DNA of 64,000 nt from Caldisphaera sp046536515 (GTDB lineage: Archaea > Thermoproteota > Thermoprotei_A > Sulfolobales > Acidilobaceae): the NCBI RefSeq assembly GCF_046536515.1, contig NZ_JAWDMQ010000001.1, forward strand, positions 36,047 to 100,046, read 5' to 3'. Shown here piece by piece: positions 35,470 to 44,667 of the stretch (within the stretch, counting starts at the first letter, position 1; each line of letters starts with the position of its first letter). A program made the position numbers and the translations under genes. The notes beneath the pieces are model-generated. The model did no database searches and was not told the origin of the DNA. It saw only the letters and a program-made list of their open reading frames with translations.

Positions 35470-36894
35470 TTGCAGACAAACAAGAGATATTTATATATTG
35501 TATCTTTCATAACATCTTTTGCTGCAATATTAACTCCGTTGGATAGCACTATTGTTAGCGTTTCATTACCAGTTATTTCGAAAGACCTAAATATGAGTTA
35601 TGTCGAAACGATTTGGGTTCCCTTGGGATATCTATTAGCTTTAACTGTTTTATTATTACCCCTAGGAAGGGTTTCCGATATAAAAGGAAGAAAAACTTTA
35701 TTCACGAACGGATATTTAATTTTTACTATAGGAACTATAATGAGTGGTTTATCATTTAATGGTATAGAGCTCGATTTTTGGAGAATAATACAAGGAATAG
35801 GGGCAGCATTTATATTATCTGTTGGTGGAGCAATAATAACTGAAACTTATCCTGCTAACATGAGAGGAAGAGCATTTGGTATATGGTCTTTTTCAGTTTA
35901 CTTAGGTACTACTGTAGGTCCTGTTATTGGTGGACTAATAGTTAGCATAACAACGTGGAGATACATATTTTTTATTACAGTTCCAATATCTTTAATCGGT
36001 TATATTTTATCAATAATTTATCTAAAAGAATCCAAAATAAGATCAAATGCTAAAATTGACTATAAAGGATCAATATTATTGATACTAGGATTGCTTAGCA
36101 TCGTCTATGGCATAACATACGGTTCCTTTATTGGGTGGAACTCCATTTCTATATTAATATCATTAATAGGACTGATACTTTTTAGTTTATTTATTGTTTA
36201 TGAAAACCGAAATAAGGAAACAGCAATATTAGATGTTGGATTATTGAAAAATAATATTATGTTCACTGCAGGCAATTTAGCAGCATTATTAAATTATACC
36301 GGCTATTTCTACTTATCTTTCTTCATGTCTTTTTACATGCAAAGAATACTAAACTTTTCACCTTTTTTAACGAGCTTACCTTTAATATCATTATCTATAT
36401 CTATGGTAATAGTTTCTCCTATAAGCGGTTGGCTATCAGACAAAATCGGATCAAGGTTATTGGCTACACTTGGAATGATACTAATTATGATTGGCTTGTT
36501 ACTTTTAATACCATTAGGAACTAAGGCAAGCCTTATAGATATATCATTGAGAATGATTACTATAGGAATAGGCATGGGTCTTTTCTCATCTCCAAATACA
36601 AATGCAGTAATGGGATCAGTAAGTAAAGATAAACTAGGAGTCGCCTCAGGAACATTAAATATGATGAGATTCTTAGGACAATCTCTAAGCCTTACTGTTG
36701 CAAGCTTAATATTGTCTTCTTTTATATCACACAGCGTTCTATCTTCAATATTTACTGGATTAGAAACATCGAACTTTGAAATATCATCAGAATTGTTTTT
36801 AATAGGACTTAAGAGACTTTATTTAATATCATCTATAATTATAGGCATTGGTGCTATTCTTTCAGCATTAAGGAACAAAAAAGTATTTAAATAA
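35470..36894 (+). CDS. MFS multidrug transporter, 14-helix (DHA2) type
   Basis: About 474 residues with some 14 membrane helices. LDSTIVSVSLPVISKDL in helix 1 with its Asp is typical of the EmrB/QacA drug:proton antiporters; LPLGRVSDIKGRKTLF is motif A and RIIQGIGAAFILSVGGAII motif B. GTTVGPVIGGLI is motif C of antiporters. It probably exports toxic organic compounds. TTG 35470 is chosen over TTG 35422 because a TATA-like box ends at 35420; AGGCG provides a weak ribosome site. It ends 43 bases before tRNA-Ala. Confidence 0.87.
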   Translation: MQTNKRYLYIVSFITSFAAILTPLDSTIVSVSLPVISKDLNMSYVETIWVPLGYLLALTVLLLPLGRVSDIKGRKTLFTNGYLIFTIGTIMSGLSFNGIELDFWRIIQGIGAAFILSVGGAIITETYPANMRGRAFGIWSFSVYLGTTVGPVIGGLIVSITTWRYIFFITVPISLIGYILSIIYLKESKIRSNAKIDYKGSILLILGLLSIVYGITYGSFIGWNSISILISLIGLILFSLFIVYENRNKETAILDVGLLKNNIMFTAGNLAALLNYTGYFYLSFFMSFYMQRILNFSPFLTSLPLISLSISMVIVSPISGWLSDKIGSRLLATLGMILIMIGLLLLIPLGTKASLIDISLRMITIGIGMGLFSSPNTNAVMGSVSKDKLGVASGTLNMMRFLGQSLSLTVASLILSSFISHSVLSSIFTGLETSNFEISSELFLIGLKRLYLISSIIIGIGAILSALRNKKVFK

Positions 36895-36904
36895 AATGCT
36901 TATA

Positions 36905-36912
36905 TTTATAAA
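36905..36912 (+). promoter_or_regulatory. TATA box of tRNA-Ala
   Basis: TTTATAAA is centred about 30 bases before the first base of the tRNA, at the spacing expected for an archaeal promoter with a very short leader. Confidence 0.65.
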
Positions 36913-36937
36913 ACCCTCTTTGTAAAATGTAACTTGA

Positions 36938-37011
36938 GGGCCGGTAGCTCAGACTGGAAGAGCGCTCGGTTGGCATCCGAGAGGCCCCGGGTTCAAATCC
37001 CGGCCGGTCCA
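36938..37011 (+). tRNA. tRNA-Ala(GGC)
   Basis: The acceptor stem is GGGCCGG with CCGGTCC, including the G3-U70 pair that marks alanine tRNA. The D stem is GCTC/GAGC, the anticodon stem CTCGG/CCGAG with loop TTGGCAT (anticodon GGC), and the T arm CCGGG-TTCAAAT-CCCGG. The discriminator is A; CCA is not encoded, unlike in the tRNA-Arg of this window. T-rich sequence follows at 37027-37040. Confidence 0.97.
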
Positions 37012-37100
37012 TTTGACCGGTCTGGCTTTTAGTATTTTTCCATAATAAATTTCTAAAAAAATATAAGCAAACACTATTATTATAACTATAAGGGGATCAT

Positions 37101-37910
37101 ATGTCAATAAATAGCAATGTGAAAGCCTGGATTTTATCTGTGGGAAATGAACTATTAATAGGTAGAATAGTTAATACAAATGCATCTTGGATAGCTAAGC
37201 GGCTTACTTTTTTAGGAGTTACGGTAACTAGAATAATTACAGTACCAGATATAATAGATGATATTGTAGAAGAAATAGATAGAGGTTTGAAATATTCAAA
37301 TATCATTATAACAACCGGTGGACTAGGTCCAACCTACGATGACAAAACTCTTGAGGCAGTTGCTAAAGCTGTTAAAAGAAAGCTGGTCCTAAATAAAGAT
37401 GCATTAAAAATGATATCAGCAAAATTTTCAAAAGGTAATTTGCCTATGACAAAAGAAAGAGAAAAAATGGCGTATTTGCCTGAGGGCGCAATACCATTGA
37501 AAAACTCTGTAGGCACTGCACCAGGTTCATTCCTAGAATTAGATGGGAAAATTTTAATTTCTCTACCAGGAGTGCCTAAGGAGATGGAAGCCATATTCGA
37601 AGAAGAATTAATTGAAAAAATCAAAAAGATAACTCCGCCTATATCTGTTGTTGAGTGTGGATTTAAAGTTGAGGGCGTACCTGAGTCCTCAATAGCTCCA
37701 ATATTAGAGCAAATAGATAAAAAATTTTCAAACTTATATATAAAAAGCCATCCCAAAGGAATAGAAGTGGGTGGCCCTATATTAGAAATAAAGGTACTTG
37801 CATCAGATAAAGAGGAAAATAAAGCAAGAGAAAAGGCGGAGAGTGCTTTAAAAATTGCAAAAGAACAAGCAGAGAAACTTAAAGGAAAAATATCTGAGGA
37901 GTATTGTTAA
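37101..37910 (+). CDS. CinA/MoCF-domain protein (competence-damage CinA N-terminal type)
   Basis: A 269-residue protein. AWILSVGNELLIGRIVNTNASWIAKRL is the start of the CinA/molybdopterin-binding fold, IIITTGGLGPTYDD its Gly-rich loop, and APGSFLELDGKILISLPGVPKEMEAIFEEEL the rest of the family signature. The C-terminal deamidase domain of bacterial CinA is absent, as usual in archaea, where the N-terminal domain alone may be an ADP-ribose or nucleotide pyrophosphatase. It ends with a Lys/Glu-rich helix. A small membrane protein gene overlaps its 3' end. Confidence 0.9.
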   Translation: MSINSNVKAWILSVGNELLIGRIVNTNASWIAKRLTFLGVTVTRIITVPDIIDDIVEEIDRGLKYSNIIITTGGLGPTYDDKTLEAVAKAVKRKLVLNKDALKMISAKFSKGNLPMTKEREKMAYLPEGAIPLKNSVGTAPGSFLELDGKILISLPGVPKEMEAIFEEELIEKIKKITPPISVVECGFKVEGVPESSIAPILEQIDKKFSNLYIKSHPKGIEVGGPILEIKVLASDKEENKAREKAESALKIAKEQAEKLKGKISEEYC

Positions 37911-38079
37911 TCAGCAAATAATATTGACTTTTGTTATAGCACTCTTTGGGGTATCGCTAATTATTTTAAACAGATATTATGATAATAAAGCATTATTTTG
38001 GTTGGGAGTTTCTACGATGATAGCTTCCCCATATATATCATTTTACATAATTTATAAAATTTATAAAAATAAAATCTGA
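37855..38079 (+). CDS. small membrane protein, two helices, start uncertain
   Basis: Up to 74 residues; from about residue 20 on there are two hydrophobic helices (QQIILTFVIALFGVSLIIL and ALFWLGVSTMIASPYISFYIIY) followed by KIYKNK. The longest frame starts with TTG 37855 inside the CinA-like gene and overlaps it by 56 bases. A GAGGAG ribosome site at 37897-37902 points to a start nearer the end of CinA, but no standard in-frame start codon lies right after it; the next is TTG at 37923. Function unknown. Confidence 0.55.
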   Translation: MQKNKQRNLKEKYLRSIVNQQIILTFVIALFGVSLIILNRYYDNKALFWLGVSTMIASPYISFYIIYKIYKNKI

Positions 38080-38137
38080 GCCAAATATTAACTTTAATTT
38101 TTAACTCTCCTTAATATAAATAAAAAGGGTAATAAAT

Positions 38138-38578
38138 ATGTCAGAGCAGATAAAATCAAGCAAAAGACCACCAAATTTAGAAGTTTCAGGTGATGAAGAA
38201 CTAATAAGAAAAGTTGAAGATGCATTAAAAGAGGTCTATGACCCAGAAATTCCAGTTAACGTGTATGATTTAGGTTTAGTTTATCAAATAGAAGCAAAAT
38301 ATGTTGATAACAGGCCAAAGATAACCATTGTTATGACTTTAACAGCAATAGGCTGCCCAGTTACAGGTTCTATACTAGCATATGTTGAAGAGGCTATAAA
38401 GGACAGAATACCAGATGTTGATGATAATGTAGACATAGAGGTAACTTTTGAGCCTCCATGGAATCCTGATATGGTAAGCGAAGAAGGTAGAGAATTATTA
38501 AAAGAAGTATATGGATATGATGTTGTTGAAGAATGGAAGAAAAATACTCAATATGCTCAACAAGCTAACCAATCATAG
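38138..38578 (+). CDS. MIP18/SufT family iron-sulfur assembly protein (DUF59)
   Basis: A 146-residue protein. KVEDALKEVYDPEIPVNVYDLGLVYQI is the DUF59 signature, with the DPE-x-P element, followed by VMTLTAIGCPVTGSILAYVEEAI, in which the Cys is the candidate metal or cluster ligand, and EVTFEPPWNPDMVSEEGRELL. Relatives (SufT, PaaD, MIP18) help load iron-sulfur clusters on target proteins. A 25-residue polar N-terminal tail and a Gln/Asn-rich C-terminal tail flank the domain. Standing alone, it may serve the radical SAM and dehydratase proteins of the cell; that is inference. Confidence 0.88.
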   Translation: MSEQIKSSKRPPNLEVSGDEELIRKVEDALKEVYDPEIPVNVYDLGLVYQIEAKYVDNRPKITIVMTLTAIGCPVTGSILAYVEEAIKDRIPDVDDNVDIEVTFEPPWNPDMVSEEGRELLKEVYGYDVVEEWKKNTQYAQQANQS

Positions 38579-38652
38579 TTGTTTTAATTATAAAAAGTAA
38601 AATAAACTATACATATAAAATTTTTTGACAATAAAAATTATTGGGGCAAAGA

Positions 38653-39339
38653 ATGTCTATTAAAAACAATTGGATTATTGGAATAGATGAGGCAGGTAGG
38701 GGTAGTCTTGTTGGAGAATTAATAGTAGGATCTTATGCTATAATGGAAAATAATTTGAATTTCCTTAAAGAGATTGGTGTTAAAGATAGTAAAATGTTAA
38801 CTCCAAATCAAAGAGAGTTTCTTTATGAAATTTTAATAAAGAATGGAAAATTTTCTGTTATACCTATAAAACCTGTTGATTTAGACAAAAGCAACATAAA
38901 CATTTTGGAGGAAAAGGCTGCTTTACAAAACATCTTAAATTTAAAAAAACAGATTGGAAATTTAAGCAATATAAGTTCAATAATAATAGATAAATTCGGG
39001 AACTTAAGGATATTACACGTAAAATTAAAACAATTAGGATTTAAGGGGAATTTAATTGTTGAACCAAAGGCAGATGTTAACTACTTAGTTGTTTCTGCAG
39101 CAAGCATAATAGCAAAGGTAATTAGAGATAAAAGATTAGAGATTCTAAGAAAAATGTATGGAGTTAAAGGAAGCGGGTATCCTTCAGATCAAGAAACAGT
39201 TAATTATGTTCTTTCAGAATTGAAAAAAGGAAAGAAACCAGAATATATAAGGTACTCATGGGAAACGCTAAAAGGCACTGAATTCTATATTAAGAAAAGT
39301 AAAAGAACTTCAAAATCTCTGCAGGAATTTATGAAATAG
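38653..39339 (+). CDS. rnhB: ribonuclease HII
   Basis: About 228 residues. IIGIDEAGRGSLVGELIVG holds the first Asp and Glu; GVKDSKMLTPNQREFL holds the DSK motif; later Asp residues lie in IIIDKFGN and VEPKADVNYLVVSAASIIAKVIRD. The enzyme cuts the RNA strand of RNA-DNA hybrids, including single ribonucleotides. ATG 38653 is preferred to TTG 38641, which is in frame but has no ribosome site. It ends two bases before the Trm10 gene, with coupled translation. Confidence 0.92.
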   Translation: MSIKNNWIIGIDEAGRGSLVGELIVGSYAIMENNLNFLKEIGVKDSKMLTPNQREFLYEILIKNGKFSVIPIKPVDLDKSNINILEEKAALQNILNLKKQIGNLSNISSIIIDKFGNLRILHVKLKQLGFKGNLIVEPKADVNYLVVSAASIIAKVIRDKRLEILRKMYGVKGSGYPSDQETVNYVLSELKKGKKPEYIRYSWETLKGTEFYIKKSKRTSKSLQEFMK

Positions 39340-39341
39340 AG

Positions 39342-40397
39342 GTGGATAAAACGAGCAAACAATCTATAGGCAATAGACCATTTGAAGCGCTTCTTAAATT
39401 TATGGATAACTACGGTTATTCAAAAATAGGCTCAAGGGAATGGCTAGAACTTGATAGATTAACAAAAATTGGTTTTCAATACCTTGCCACAGAAACCCTG
39501 GTTAGGGAATATTCATTTATAGAGGATGAAAGCTATCATGGAAAAGAAGTTTTTTCTCAAGAATGGAAAGGCACTAAAAAAATTGTTCTCTATTCAAATG
39601 GTCAAGAAAAGGCCGATGTAATTATAAGCAGAAAGGTTAATCCAAACATGAAGTCATTATCATGGAGGTCTCTTCTCGACTTTTTACCTCAACCTCCATT
39701 GCCATTATTTGTAATAGACCTGAGTATGAAGTTCATACATACACCAGAAGAATTGGCTAAGTTAAGACTTCAAATAGGTATAAGTTTATCGGTTTTAAGA
39801 GAATATTTATGGGATTCTCATCTGGCTATTACAGGAACTGATGAAGAAACAAGCAAGTGGATTTTAGAGGTTTTAGGTTATAACAAGGTATCAATATCAA
39901 ACGCAAGGCCAAGTGAAATATTATGGGGATTCGATGCAGATAAGGTAATAATACTTAGACCTGATGCACCTAATGCATTAAAACCAGAAGATGTTTTAAC
40001 TGCCGATGCTTTTCTTATAGGAGGAATTGTTGATAAAATTCCTAGACCTGGAATGAGCCGCATGCTCGATAGTCTAGTTCCTTGGGGAATTCCTAGAAGA
40101 CTTGAATTAAAAGGTTCTGTTATTGGTGTACCTGAAAGAATTAACAGGATAATAGAAATTTTATTAAAATCAAGGTATTTATATAATGGTGATATAACCA
40201 AAGCAATAATTTCTACAATGACCAAAAAAGATAGGGTATCAAGGGCTTACAGAGAGATAATTAAGGATGCTAAAGATGAAGGTGGAGTCAAGTTTGTAAC
40301 AAAAGAAGACTTTAATAAACTAAAAAGTTGGTTACCGCTGAATTACGATGAGTATTTAGAAGCTGCTAGAAGGGCTCACGTAGAAATTAGAGATTAA
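39342..40397 (+). CDS. trm10: tRNA (purine-9, N1)-methyltransferase Trm10
   Basis: A 351-residue SPOUT methyltransferase of the archaeal Trm10 class. The SAM-binding knot is visible in ADAFLIGGIVDKIPRPGMSRMLDSLVPWGIPRRLELKGSVIGVPERINRIIEILL in pattern: IGGIVDK, a Gly-Met-Ser-Arg turn and the RL-L strand are typical. FVIDLSMKFIHTPEE lies earlier. The crenarchaeal enzyme makes m1A9, while euryarchaeal relatives can make m1G9. The N-terminal 130 residues are archaea-type. The GTG start directly follows the RNase HII stop; the AGAGGTG overlapping it makes the exact start a little uncertain. Confidence 0.87.
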   Translation: MDKTSKQSIGNRPFEALLKFMDNYGYSKIGSREWLELDRLTKIGFQYLATETLVREYSFIEDESYHGKEVFSQEWKGTKKIVLYSNGQEKADVIISRKVNPNMKSLSWRSLLDFLPQPPLPLFVIDLSMKFIHTPEELAKLRLQIGISLSVLREYLWDSHLAITGTDEETSKWILEVLGYNKVSISNARPSEILWGFDADKVIILRPDAPNALKPEDVLTADAFLIGGIVDKIPRPGMSRMLDSLVPWGIPRRLELKGSVIGVPERINRIIEILLKSRYLYNGDITKAIISTMTKKDRVSRAYREIIKDAKDEGGVKFVTKEDFNKLKSWLPLNYDEYLEAARRAHVEIRD

Positions 40398-40468
40398 TTC
40401 TTATTATTAATAAAAACTTTCATATATAAATTTTTAATTATGAATTCAATATTATATAGGGAATTAAA

Positions 40469-41359
40469 TTGAGAAGTGTTGACTTAAATGAATTTAAGGT
40501 TTCTATAATAGGTTCCGATAGCCTCGGAGTCAGATCTTTAGCTACTTTTGTCAACGTTTGCGAAAAAAATATAGGAATAGATCTAGGTGCATCTTTGGCA
40601 CCAAGAAGATTTGGCCTCCCACCTCATGAAATAGAAATAAAAAAATTAAATGAAACGCTAAAGCAAATAGAAGATCATATTAAAATATCAGATATTATAA
40701 TAATTACTCATTATCATTACGATCATTATATTAGAGACAAACCCTATCTCTATTATGGAAAAAGATTATTTATAAAAGATCCAAACAAAAATATTAATAG
40801 AAGCCAATCGTTTAGAGCTAAAATTTTCCTAAAAGAAAATAAAGTAGAAGAAAATGCAGAAATTAACATAGCTGATGGGAATTCATACAATATTGATAAT
40901 GTTGTACTAGAATTTTCAAAGGCATTGTGGCATGGTGAAGAGAAAACAAAAGTCGGAAAGCTTGTTATGTTAAGAATTATTTGCAACAATAAATCTATAA
41001 TCTACGGAAGTGATATTCAAGGTCCTGGTAATGAAGAGGCTTTGGAAAAGTTAATTGAATGGAAGGGAGCTGAATTATTAATATTAAGTGGCCCTCCAAC
41101 ATATTTTGCTGGATATAAAGTTTCCCAAAAGTCTGTAGAGAAAGGGTTGGATAACTTGAAAAAAGTTATAGAAAATAAAGTTGCAAATAAAATTGTTGTA
41201 GATCACCATATACTGAGAGATATTAATTATAAAGAAATATTAAAAGATCACTATAGGCTTGCTAAAGAAAATGGCGTTTCATTATTAACAGCTGCTGAAT
41301 TTATGGGATATGAGATACAGCAATTGGAAGCAAGGAGGAAAGAACTTTGGGGAAAATAG
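40469..41359 (+). CDS. metallo-beta-lactamase fold protein, UPF0282 family
   Basis: A 296-residue predicted metal-dependent hydrolase. IIITHYHYDHYIRDK is the HxHxDH metal motif; LWHGEE, YGSDIQGPG and KIVVDHHILRD supply further His and Asp ligands. IGIDLGASLAPRRFGLPPHEIE near the N-terminus is the mark of the archaeal UPF0282 family. The substrate is not known. It overlaps the nep1 start by 13 bases, and the surrounding genes act on RNA, so a nucleic acid or nucleotide substrate is a fair guess only. Confidence 0.82.
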   Translation: MRSVDLNEFKVSIIGSDSLGVRSLATFVNVCEKNIGIDLGASLAPRRFGLPPHEIEIKKLNETLKQIEDHIKISDIIIITHYHYDHYIRDKPYLYYGKRLFIKDPNKNINRSQSFRAKIFLKENKVEENAEINIADGNSYNIDNVVLEFSKALWHGEEKTKVGKLVMLRIICNNKSIIYGSDIQGPGNEEALEKLIEWKGAELLILSGPPTYFAGYKVSQKSVEKGLDNLKKVIENKVANKIVVDHHILRDINYKEILKDHYRLAKENGVSLLTAAEFMGYEIQQLEARRKELWGK

Positions 41360-42000
41360 ATATATTATTCTTGGAAAGTTCATTAGAAATTGCTCCCAAA
41401 GAAATTAGCAAAAAATTTTATAAAAAAATTAAAAGAGATGATATAATTTTAGATATAAGCCTACATTACAAAAGCATGGTAAAATTAAAAGATTTTTTAA
41501 AAAGGGGAAGGCCAGATATAATACATCATTCCTTATTAAATATTTTAGAAAAGCCCTTTGTATTAAATGGGTATGTAGATGTTTACATGCATGTCTACGA
41601 TAACAGGGTCTTCAAATTTAACAATAAAATAAGGATACCTAAAAATTACGATAGATTTAAGGGGTTGATGGCACAACTCTTAAAGTATAACAGTGTACCT
41701 CCTGATTCTGAAGACCCATTAATTTTTTTAGAGTCAAAGAGCTTAGAAGAATTTATTAAGAACAGAAAAATTTTGTTACTAAGTGAAGATGGAGAAGATT
41801 TCAGCATAAATGAGCTAATAAACTTTGCTTTAAAAGAAGGTTTAACAATAGGTATAGGCGCATTTGCTCATGGAGACTTCAGAGAAAATATTAGCAAAGC
41901 TGCTTATAAAAAGGTTAGATTATATAATGGATTAAAATTAAAAACATGGGATGTAACATGTTTAATATCATCAAAATTAATGGAAATGGTGAATTTTTAA
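41347..42000 (+). CDS. nep1: rRNA pseudouridine N1-methyltransferase Nep1 (Emg1)
   Basis: A 217-residue SPOUT-class enzyme that methylates a pseudouridine of 16S rRNA helix 35 and helps assemble the small subunit. RPDIIHHSLLNILEKPFVLNG and VYMHVYDNRVFKFNNKIRIPKNYDRFKGLMAQLL match the family closely; LLLSEDGEDFSI and IGIGAFAHGDF form the SAM-binding knot. The TTG start has AGGAGG seven bases upstream, inside the end of the UPF0282 gene. Confidence 0.93.
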   Translation: MGKIDILFLESSLEIAPKEISKKFYKKIKRDDIILDISLHYKSMVKLKDFLKRGRPDIIHHSLLNILEKPFVLNGYVDVYMHVYDNRVFKFNNKIRIPKNYDRFKGLMAQLLKYNSVPPDSEDPLIFLESKSLEEFIKNRKILLLSEDGEDFSINELINFALKEGLTIGIGAFAHGDFRENISKAAYKKVRLYNGLKLKTWDVTCLISSKLMEMVNF

Positions 42001-42046
42001 AGAAAATAAATTAACCTAAGAACAAATATTAATACGGGGACGCAAT

Positions 42047-43417
42047 ATGGCTAAGCTTTTCGGAACTGATGGTGTTAGAGGCATAATTGGCGATCTAATC
42101 ACGCCAGAGTTTTCACTAAAAATGGGCCACGCTATTGGTGCATATTTTGGAAAAGGTTCAAGATTACTTATAGGTAGAGATGTTAGGCTTGGAGGGGATA
42201 TGATATTAAGATCATTAACCTCTGGTCTGTTAGCAGAGGGTATAAAAGTATATGATGCAGGTCTTTTACCTACACCGGCATTGCAATTTGGTATAAAATC
42301 TCTTGGCTTTGATGGTGGAGTAATGATTACTGCAAGTCACAACCCACCAGAGTATAACGGAATAAAGGTTATTTCAGCAGATGGTATAGAAATCCCTCAT
42401 GAAAACGAGGATATAATAGAAAACTATTACTTTAATAATTATTTATCTAAAATGGAATGGAGATCATATGATAATGAAGTTAAAACAAAAGAAAATATTA
42501 TTGATATTTACATAGATGCTGTATTAAGCCAAGTCGATGCAGAAAAAATCGCTAAAAAAGGCTTTAAAGTTGTCGTCGATTGTGCAAATAGCGTAGGTTC
42601 ACTAACCGCTCCTTTATTATTAAGAAAGCTAGGAGTTAAGGCATATACAGTAAATTGTAATTTAGATCCATATTTTCCCGGAAGAAACCCGGAACCTAAT
42701 GCCGATACCTTAAAAAATACTATGAGCTATATAACTTTAGTCGGAGCCGATGCCGGTTTCGCGCATGATGGCGATGCCGATAGAGCGATGATAATGGATA
42801 ACAATGGAAGAATTCAATGGGGGGATAGAACAGGTGCATTGCTGACCGAATTTTCAACAAAAATATGGAGAAACTATAACAAAAAAACATATACATCTAT
42901 TTCTAGCAGCAATTTAGTTGAAGAATATTTGAGGCCAAAGGGAATTGAAGTAAATTGGACACCTGTTGGAAGCGTCACAATCGCAAGAGAAATAACTAAA
43001 AGAAAAGATGCAATAAGCGGGTTTGAAGACAACGGAGGATATATGCATGTACCCCACCACATTGTTAGAGATGGAGCAATGACGATTGCTTTAACTCTAT
43101 ACATGCTATCAGAAAATAATGAAAGCTTAGCAAGCCTTTACGATAAACTACCTCAATATTATCCTATTAAGACTAAAATAGTTGTAAACAAAGAGCAGGC
43201 TTTATGCGGAGTCGAGGCTGTCAAAGAAAAATATTCATCTTATAAAATTTTAACAATTGATGGAGTAAAAGTTTTTGGTGATGATTTTTGGCTATTAGTA
43301 AGACCAAGCGGTACAGAACCTTTACTTAGAATATTTGGTGAAGCAAAAAGTCCAAAGAAAATAGAAGAAATAGTTAATGAAACTATAAGGCATATAAAAG
43401 AAAAGTGCATAAGGTGA
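42047..43417 (+). CDS. phosphohexomutase (GlmM/phosphomannomutase family)
   Basis: A 456-residue alpha-D-phosphohexomutase. FGTDGVRGIIGD is the N-terminal marker of GlmM-like enzymes, TASHNPPEYNGIK holds the phosphoserine, GADAGFAHDGDADRAMI the magnesium loop, GFEDNGGYMHV the sugar loop, and RPSGTEPLLRIFGE the phosphate-binding end. Archaeal members may act on glucosamine-, mannose- or glucose-phosphates; the GFEDNGG loop resembles (E-N-G-G) phosphoglucosamine/mannose types. It could feed sugar nucleotides to glycoprotein synthesis, for which STT3 lies 1.3 kb away. Confidence 0.9.
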   Translation: MAKLFGTDGVRGIIGDLITPEFSLKMGHAIGAYFGKGSRLLIGRDVRLGGDMILRSLTSGLLAEGIKVYDAGLLPTPALQFGIKSLGFDGGVMITASHNPPEYNGIKVISADGIEIPHENEDIIENYYFNNYLSKMEWRSYDNEVKTKENIIDIYIDAVLSQVDAEKIAKKGFKVVVDCANSVGSLTAPLLLRKLGVKAYTVNCNLDPYFPGRNPEPNADTLKNTMSYITLVGADAGFAHDGDADRAMIMDNNGRIQWGDRTGALLTEFSTKIWRNYNKKTYTSISSSNLVEEYLRPKGIEVNWTPVGSVTIAREITKRKDAISGFEDNGGYMHVPHHIVRDGAMTIALTLYMLSENNESLASLYDKLPQYYPIKTKIVVNKEQALCGVEAVKEKYSSYKILTIDGVKVFGDDFWLLVRPSGTEPLLRIFGEAKSPKKIEEIVNETIRHIKEKCIR

Positions 43418-43422
43418 AATAA

Positions 43423-43809
43423 ATGAGATATTATTTTTTTGAGTTATTAGCATGCCCAGAATGTAAAAGCGATAATTTGGAACTTTACGAACTTGATGTA
43501 AAAGAAGATAAAGTCAATTTAGATGCGGAGAGGATAAAGTGCAAAGAAAAATGTTCGTATCAAAGAAAGCCTGCAGGTGAAGTATCATTAGATGTTTGTA
43601 AAAAGTGCATAAATCTTGATGTAATAGACGGCGTAATTATATGCAAGAACTGTGGAAGATGGTATCCGATTATAGATGGAATACCGAGAATGCTGAACGA
43701 TAAATATAGAAAATACCATGAAGACGTTGAATTCTTAAAGAAATATTTAAATAAGATCCCTTCTGATATTAAAAGTCTAATGAAAATACCGAATATAAAT
43801 GAAAAATAA
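43423..43809 (+). CDS. Trm112-like zinc protein
   Basis: A 128-residue protein. LLACPECKSDNLEL and IICKNCGRWYPIIDGIPRML are the Cys pairs and the WYPIIDGIP motif of Trm112/YcaR-like proteins, separated by an insert of about 70 residues with three further Cys groups (KCKEKC, CKKC). Trm112 activates methyltransferases that act on tRNA, rRNA and release factors. The insert resembles the eukaryote-type arrangement rather than the 60-residue bacterial form. It starts six bases after the phosphohexomutase stop. Confidence 0.82.
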   Translation: MRYYFFELLACPECKSDNLELYELDVKEDKVNLDAERIKCKEKCSYQRKPAGEVSLDVCKKCINLDVIDGVIICKNCGRWYPIIDGIPRMLNDKYRKYHEDVEFLKKYLNKIPSDIKSLMKIPNINEK

Positions 43810-43846
43810 AAGCTTTTGTAAAAATATAGAATAATTGGTGATGTAA

Positions 43847-44110
43847 ATGCCAGGCTTTAGCACATGGCTAACAATAGGATTTATAATAATAATGATAGGA
43901 TTTATAATAATATTTGTTGGAGCAATATATTCATCAAGTCAACAAAGCAATCAAAAAACTGAAGTAGGTGGTGTAATAATGATAGGCCCGATTCCAATTA
44001 TTTTTGGAAATTCTTGGAAAGCTGCAACAATTGCAATAGCTTTAGCTATTGTACTTATGATAATAGCTATAGCTTTCATGTTAGTTGGAAAAGGGATTAT
44101 TTTAAAATAA
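43847..44110 (+). CDS. TIGR00304/DUF131-type small membrane protein
   Basis: An 87-residue protein with two membrane helices (about 9-29 and 57-82). Between them lies EVGGVIMIGPIPIIFGNSWKA, the signature of a small archaeal membrane family (TIGR00304, DUF131) of unknown function. GGTGATGTAA before the ATG gives the ribosome site. It closes the + strand run that starts at 37.1 kb. Confidence 0.8.
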   Translation: MPGFSTWLTIGFIIIMIGFIIIFVGAIYSSSQQSNQKTEVGGVIMIGPIPIIFGNSWKAATIAIALAIVLMIIAIAFMLVGKGIILK

Positions 44111-44199
44111 TTTATTATCAGTTAATAGCATATTAAAATACAAAATTAAAGGTATTAAACTTCCCCACTTAAAGCTTCTTATCAATATTATTAAAATTA

Positions 44200-44373
44200 C
44201 TAAGATAACCTTTTTTCAAACTCTTGTACCAATAAATCATATTTACTTTTTAATTCATCTAATCTCTTTCTGTATTCTTTTTCTAATTTTTCTTTACTTT
44301 CATTATATTTATTTTCAAGCTCTTTAATGTATTCTTTTTCTAATTTTTCTTTACTTTCATTAATCAGTGACAT
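44200..44373 (-). CDS. 57-residue coiled-coil protein with internal repeat
   Basis: Read by eye: start MSLINESKEKLEKEYIKELE, end DLLVQEFEKRLS. Nearly every residue suits one long charged helix. NESKEKLEKEY occurs twice, 19 residues apart, and the DNA behind it is repeated exactly over 35 bases (44271-44305 and 44328-44362). AAGGTGG lies eight bases before the ATG, a strong ribosome site. The function is unknown; it is shorter than archaeal ATPase subunit H or prefoldins but similar in nature. Between its start and 44668 I see only AT-rich sequence without genes. Confidence 0.6.
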   Translation of the reverse strand: MSLINESKEKLEKEYIKELENKYNESKEKLEKEYRKRLDELKSKYDLLVQEFEKRLS

Positions 44374-44667
44374 CAAATACCACCTTAATCTTCTATCTAA
44401 GTATAGTAATATACGAAAATTTATGCTTTGCTTTATGCTATATTTAATTTACCAATTTAAATAATCTATCATTAAAATTTTTAACTTTTTAAGAATTTTA
44501 ACTAAAACTAAAGTAGCATAGATAGAGAATGCAAGAACCTATAATAATAAACTATTTAATATAACAAGGTAAAATAAAAATATTATGTTCTAATTTAAAC
44601 TAAGCTAATAAAATCATCAAAAATGAATTAAAAATCAATTGTTTTAATCAGCAAAACCCTAATAAAA

